Assembly: GCA_026786065.1 (NCBI GenBank)
Contig: JAJAYS010000226.1
Coordinates: 1 to 7,010, forward strand
Direction of reading: 5' to 3'
DNA: 7,010 nucleotides
DNA from: Polaromonas sp.
Lineage (GTDB): Bacteria; Pseudomonadota; Gammaproteobacteria; Burkholderiales; Burkholderiaceae_C
Below the pieces are notes generated by a model. That model made no database searches. It saw nothing but the letters and a program-made list of their open reading frames with translations, and was not told the DNA's origin. Below, piece by piece: positions 6,625 through 7,010 of this stretch. The first letter of the stretch is position 1. Every line of letters starts with the position of its first letter. A program made the translations under genes and the position numbers.

Positions 6625-6633
6625 TTTGTAACA
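6625..6633 (+). promoter_or_regulatory. Candidate OmpR box 1
   Basis: TTTGTAACA lies 14 bp upstream of the ompR start codon. The GTAAC core resembles the enteric OmpR consensus, which contains TTTTTGTAACAT. The same nine bases recur in opposite orientation at 6692-6700. Binding is inferred from resemblance and the neighbouring ompR gene. Confidence 0.4.
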
Positions 6634-6682
6634 GAGGCATTTTGCGGGTAGAAAAAGGCGAATGGAGCATTTTCCCCACACT

Positions 6683-6712
6683 TTGACACAGTGTTACAAA
6701 CTTGCGTGTAGG
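6683..6712 (+). promoter_or_regulatory. Candidate promoter for the SIMPL-domain gene
   Basis: TTGACA (6683-6688) is a perfect sigma-70 -35 box. Eighteen bp downstream lies only a poor -10 match, TGTAGG (6707-6712, three of six). A strong -35 with a weak -10 often goes with regulator control; the OmpR-box-like 9-mer at 6692-6700 falls in the spacer, a position that would normally repress. The mRNA leader would be about 70 bases and includes a small hairpin GCCAC-cact-GTGGC (6718-6731). Confidence 0.35.
6692..6700 (-). promoter_or_regulatory. Candidate OmpR box 2
   Basis: The minus strand reads TTTGTAACA, identical to box 1 but inverted; the two copies are 58 bp apart. It sits inside the candidate promoter spacer for the divergent SIMPL-domain gene, and about 80 bp upstream of the ompR start. 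It could serve both directions. Confidence 0.4.
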
Positions 6713-6786
6713 CCAACGCCACCACTGTGGCTACCCGATTTCAGCCCCCAACTCAACCAGGAGCTGCGACCAAGCGGCGTTTTCAT

Positions 6787-7010
6787 ATGATGTTTTTCCC
6801 CTTGCCTATCGCCGGCTGGATTGCGCTGGTGTCTTTTGCGTTGTCGCCCGTCGGCGCGCAGGCGCAGTCTGGCGCAGCGCCCGCGGCGTTACAGGACGTT
6901 GCGCAGCTTTCGGCCAGCGGGTCGGTGGAGGTGCAGCAGGACCTGCTGACCATCACGCTGGCCACAACCCGGGAGGGCGCCGACCCGGCACTGGTTCAGG
7001 CGCAGTTAAG
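6787..7010 (+). CDS. Secreted SIMPL-domain (DUF541) protein, N-terminal part
   Basis: The first 74 codons of an ORF running off the right edge are visible. Residues 1-26 look like a signal peptide: a hydrophobic stretch (about 8-23) followed by AQA and QS, so cleavage after Ala26 is likely and the product should be periplasmic. From residue 37, DVAQLSASGSVEVQQDLLTI followed by TLATTREGADPALVQAQL matches the start of SIMPL/DUF541 proteins, whose biochemical role is poorly defined (related proteins are linked to stress resistance and outer-membrane or periplasmic functions). ATG 6787 and the next codon ATG 6790 are both possible starts. The best ribosome binding site, AGGAG at 6759-6763, is over 20 bases away, and the n-region lacks Lys or Arg, so the start is doubtful. 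It is divergent from ompR and shares its control region. Confidence 0.8.
   Translation, partial: MMFFPLPIAGWIALVSFALSPVGAQAQSGAAPAALQDVAQLSASGSVEVQQDLLTITLATTREGADPALVQAQL

Noticed and set aside
6612..6725. Longer OmpR starting at ATG 6725 (283 residues)
   Set aside because: The extra 38 residues do not resemble OmpR and cover the divergent control region with the OmpR-like sites. ATG 6611 gives the normal family length.
1..7010. CRISPR array, tRNA/rRNA gene, prophage, transposase or defence system
   Set aside because: I saw no regularly spaced direct repeats, RNA gene signatures, transposase motifs or accessory-gene clusters. Gene-free stretches are short (95, 106, 139 and 175 bp).

Overview
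The window looks like chromosomal DNA of a Burkholderiales betaproteobacterium, most likely Comamonadaceae (Polaromonas/Rhodoferax/Variovorax-like). The reasons are the high GC content, protein sequences typical of that group (Mfd, IspD, IspF, an OmpR/EnvZ or RisA/RisS pair, a SIMPL-domain protein), and an intergenic repeat between ispF and envZ that resembles a dispersed repeat I associate with Comamonadaceae. The family assignment is from memory of such sequences, not from a search.

Layout. Positions 1-2762 (minus strand) hold the first 920 codons of mfd, the transcription-repair coupling factor; its C-terminal part lies off the left edge. A 95-bp spacer separates it from the divergent ispD-ispF pair (2858-4227, plus strand, ATGA overlap), which encodes two successive enzymes of the MEP isoprenoid pathway. 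ispF converges on envZ across a 106-bp gap that carries the dispersed repeat. The two-component pair ompR (5874-6611) and envZ (4334-5734) is on the minus strand, ompR first, with an unusually long 139-bp gap between them. A 175-bp divergent control region follows, carrying two copies of an OmpR-box-like 9-mer in inverted orientation. The window ends inside a plus-strand gene for a secreted SIMPL-domain (DUF541) protein.

How the genes relate. The window is mostly housekeeping: DNA repair, isoprenoid precursor synthesis and envelope-stress signalling. I found no mobile-element gene, phage gene, CRISPR array, toxin-antitoxin pair or defence system.

The most unusual structure is inside mfd. A 105-bp (35-codon) palindromic repeat of the 'CCCTCTCCC...GGGAGAGGG' type sits in frame between the UvrB-like module and domain D3, and it carries a run of 10 C (coding strand) that could slip and switch the gene's frame. 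Other points of interest are the inverted OmpR-like sites between ompR and the SIMPL gene, a 7-residue expansion of the catalytic loop of IspD, a degenerate 21-bp tandem repeat at the start of envZ, and an ambiguous start for the SIMPL gene.
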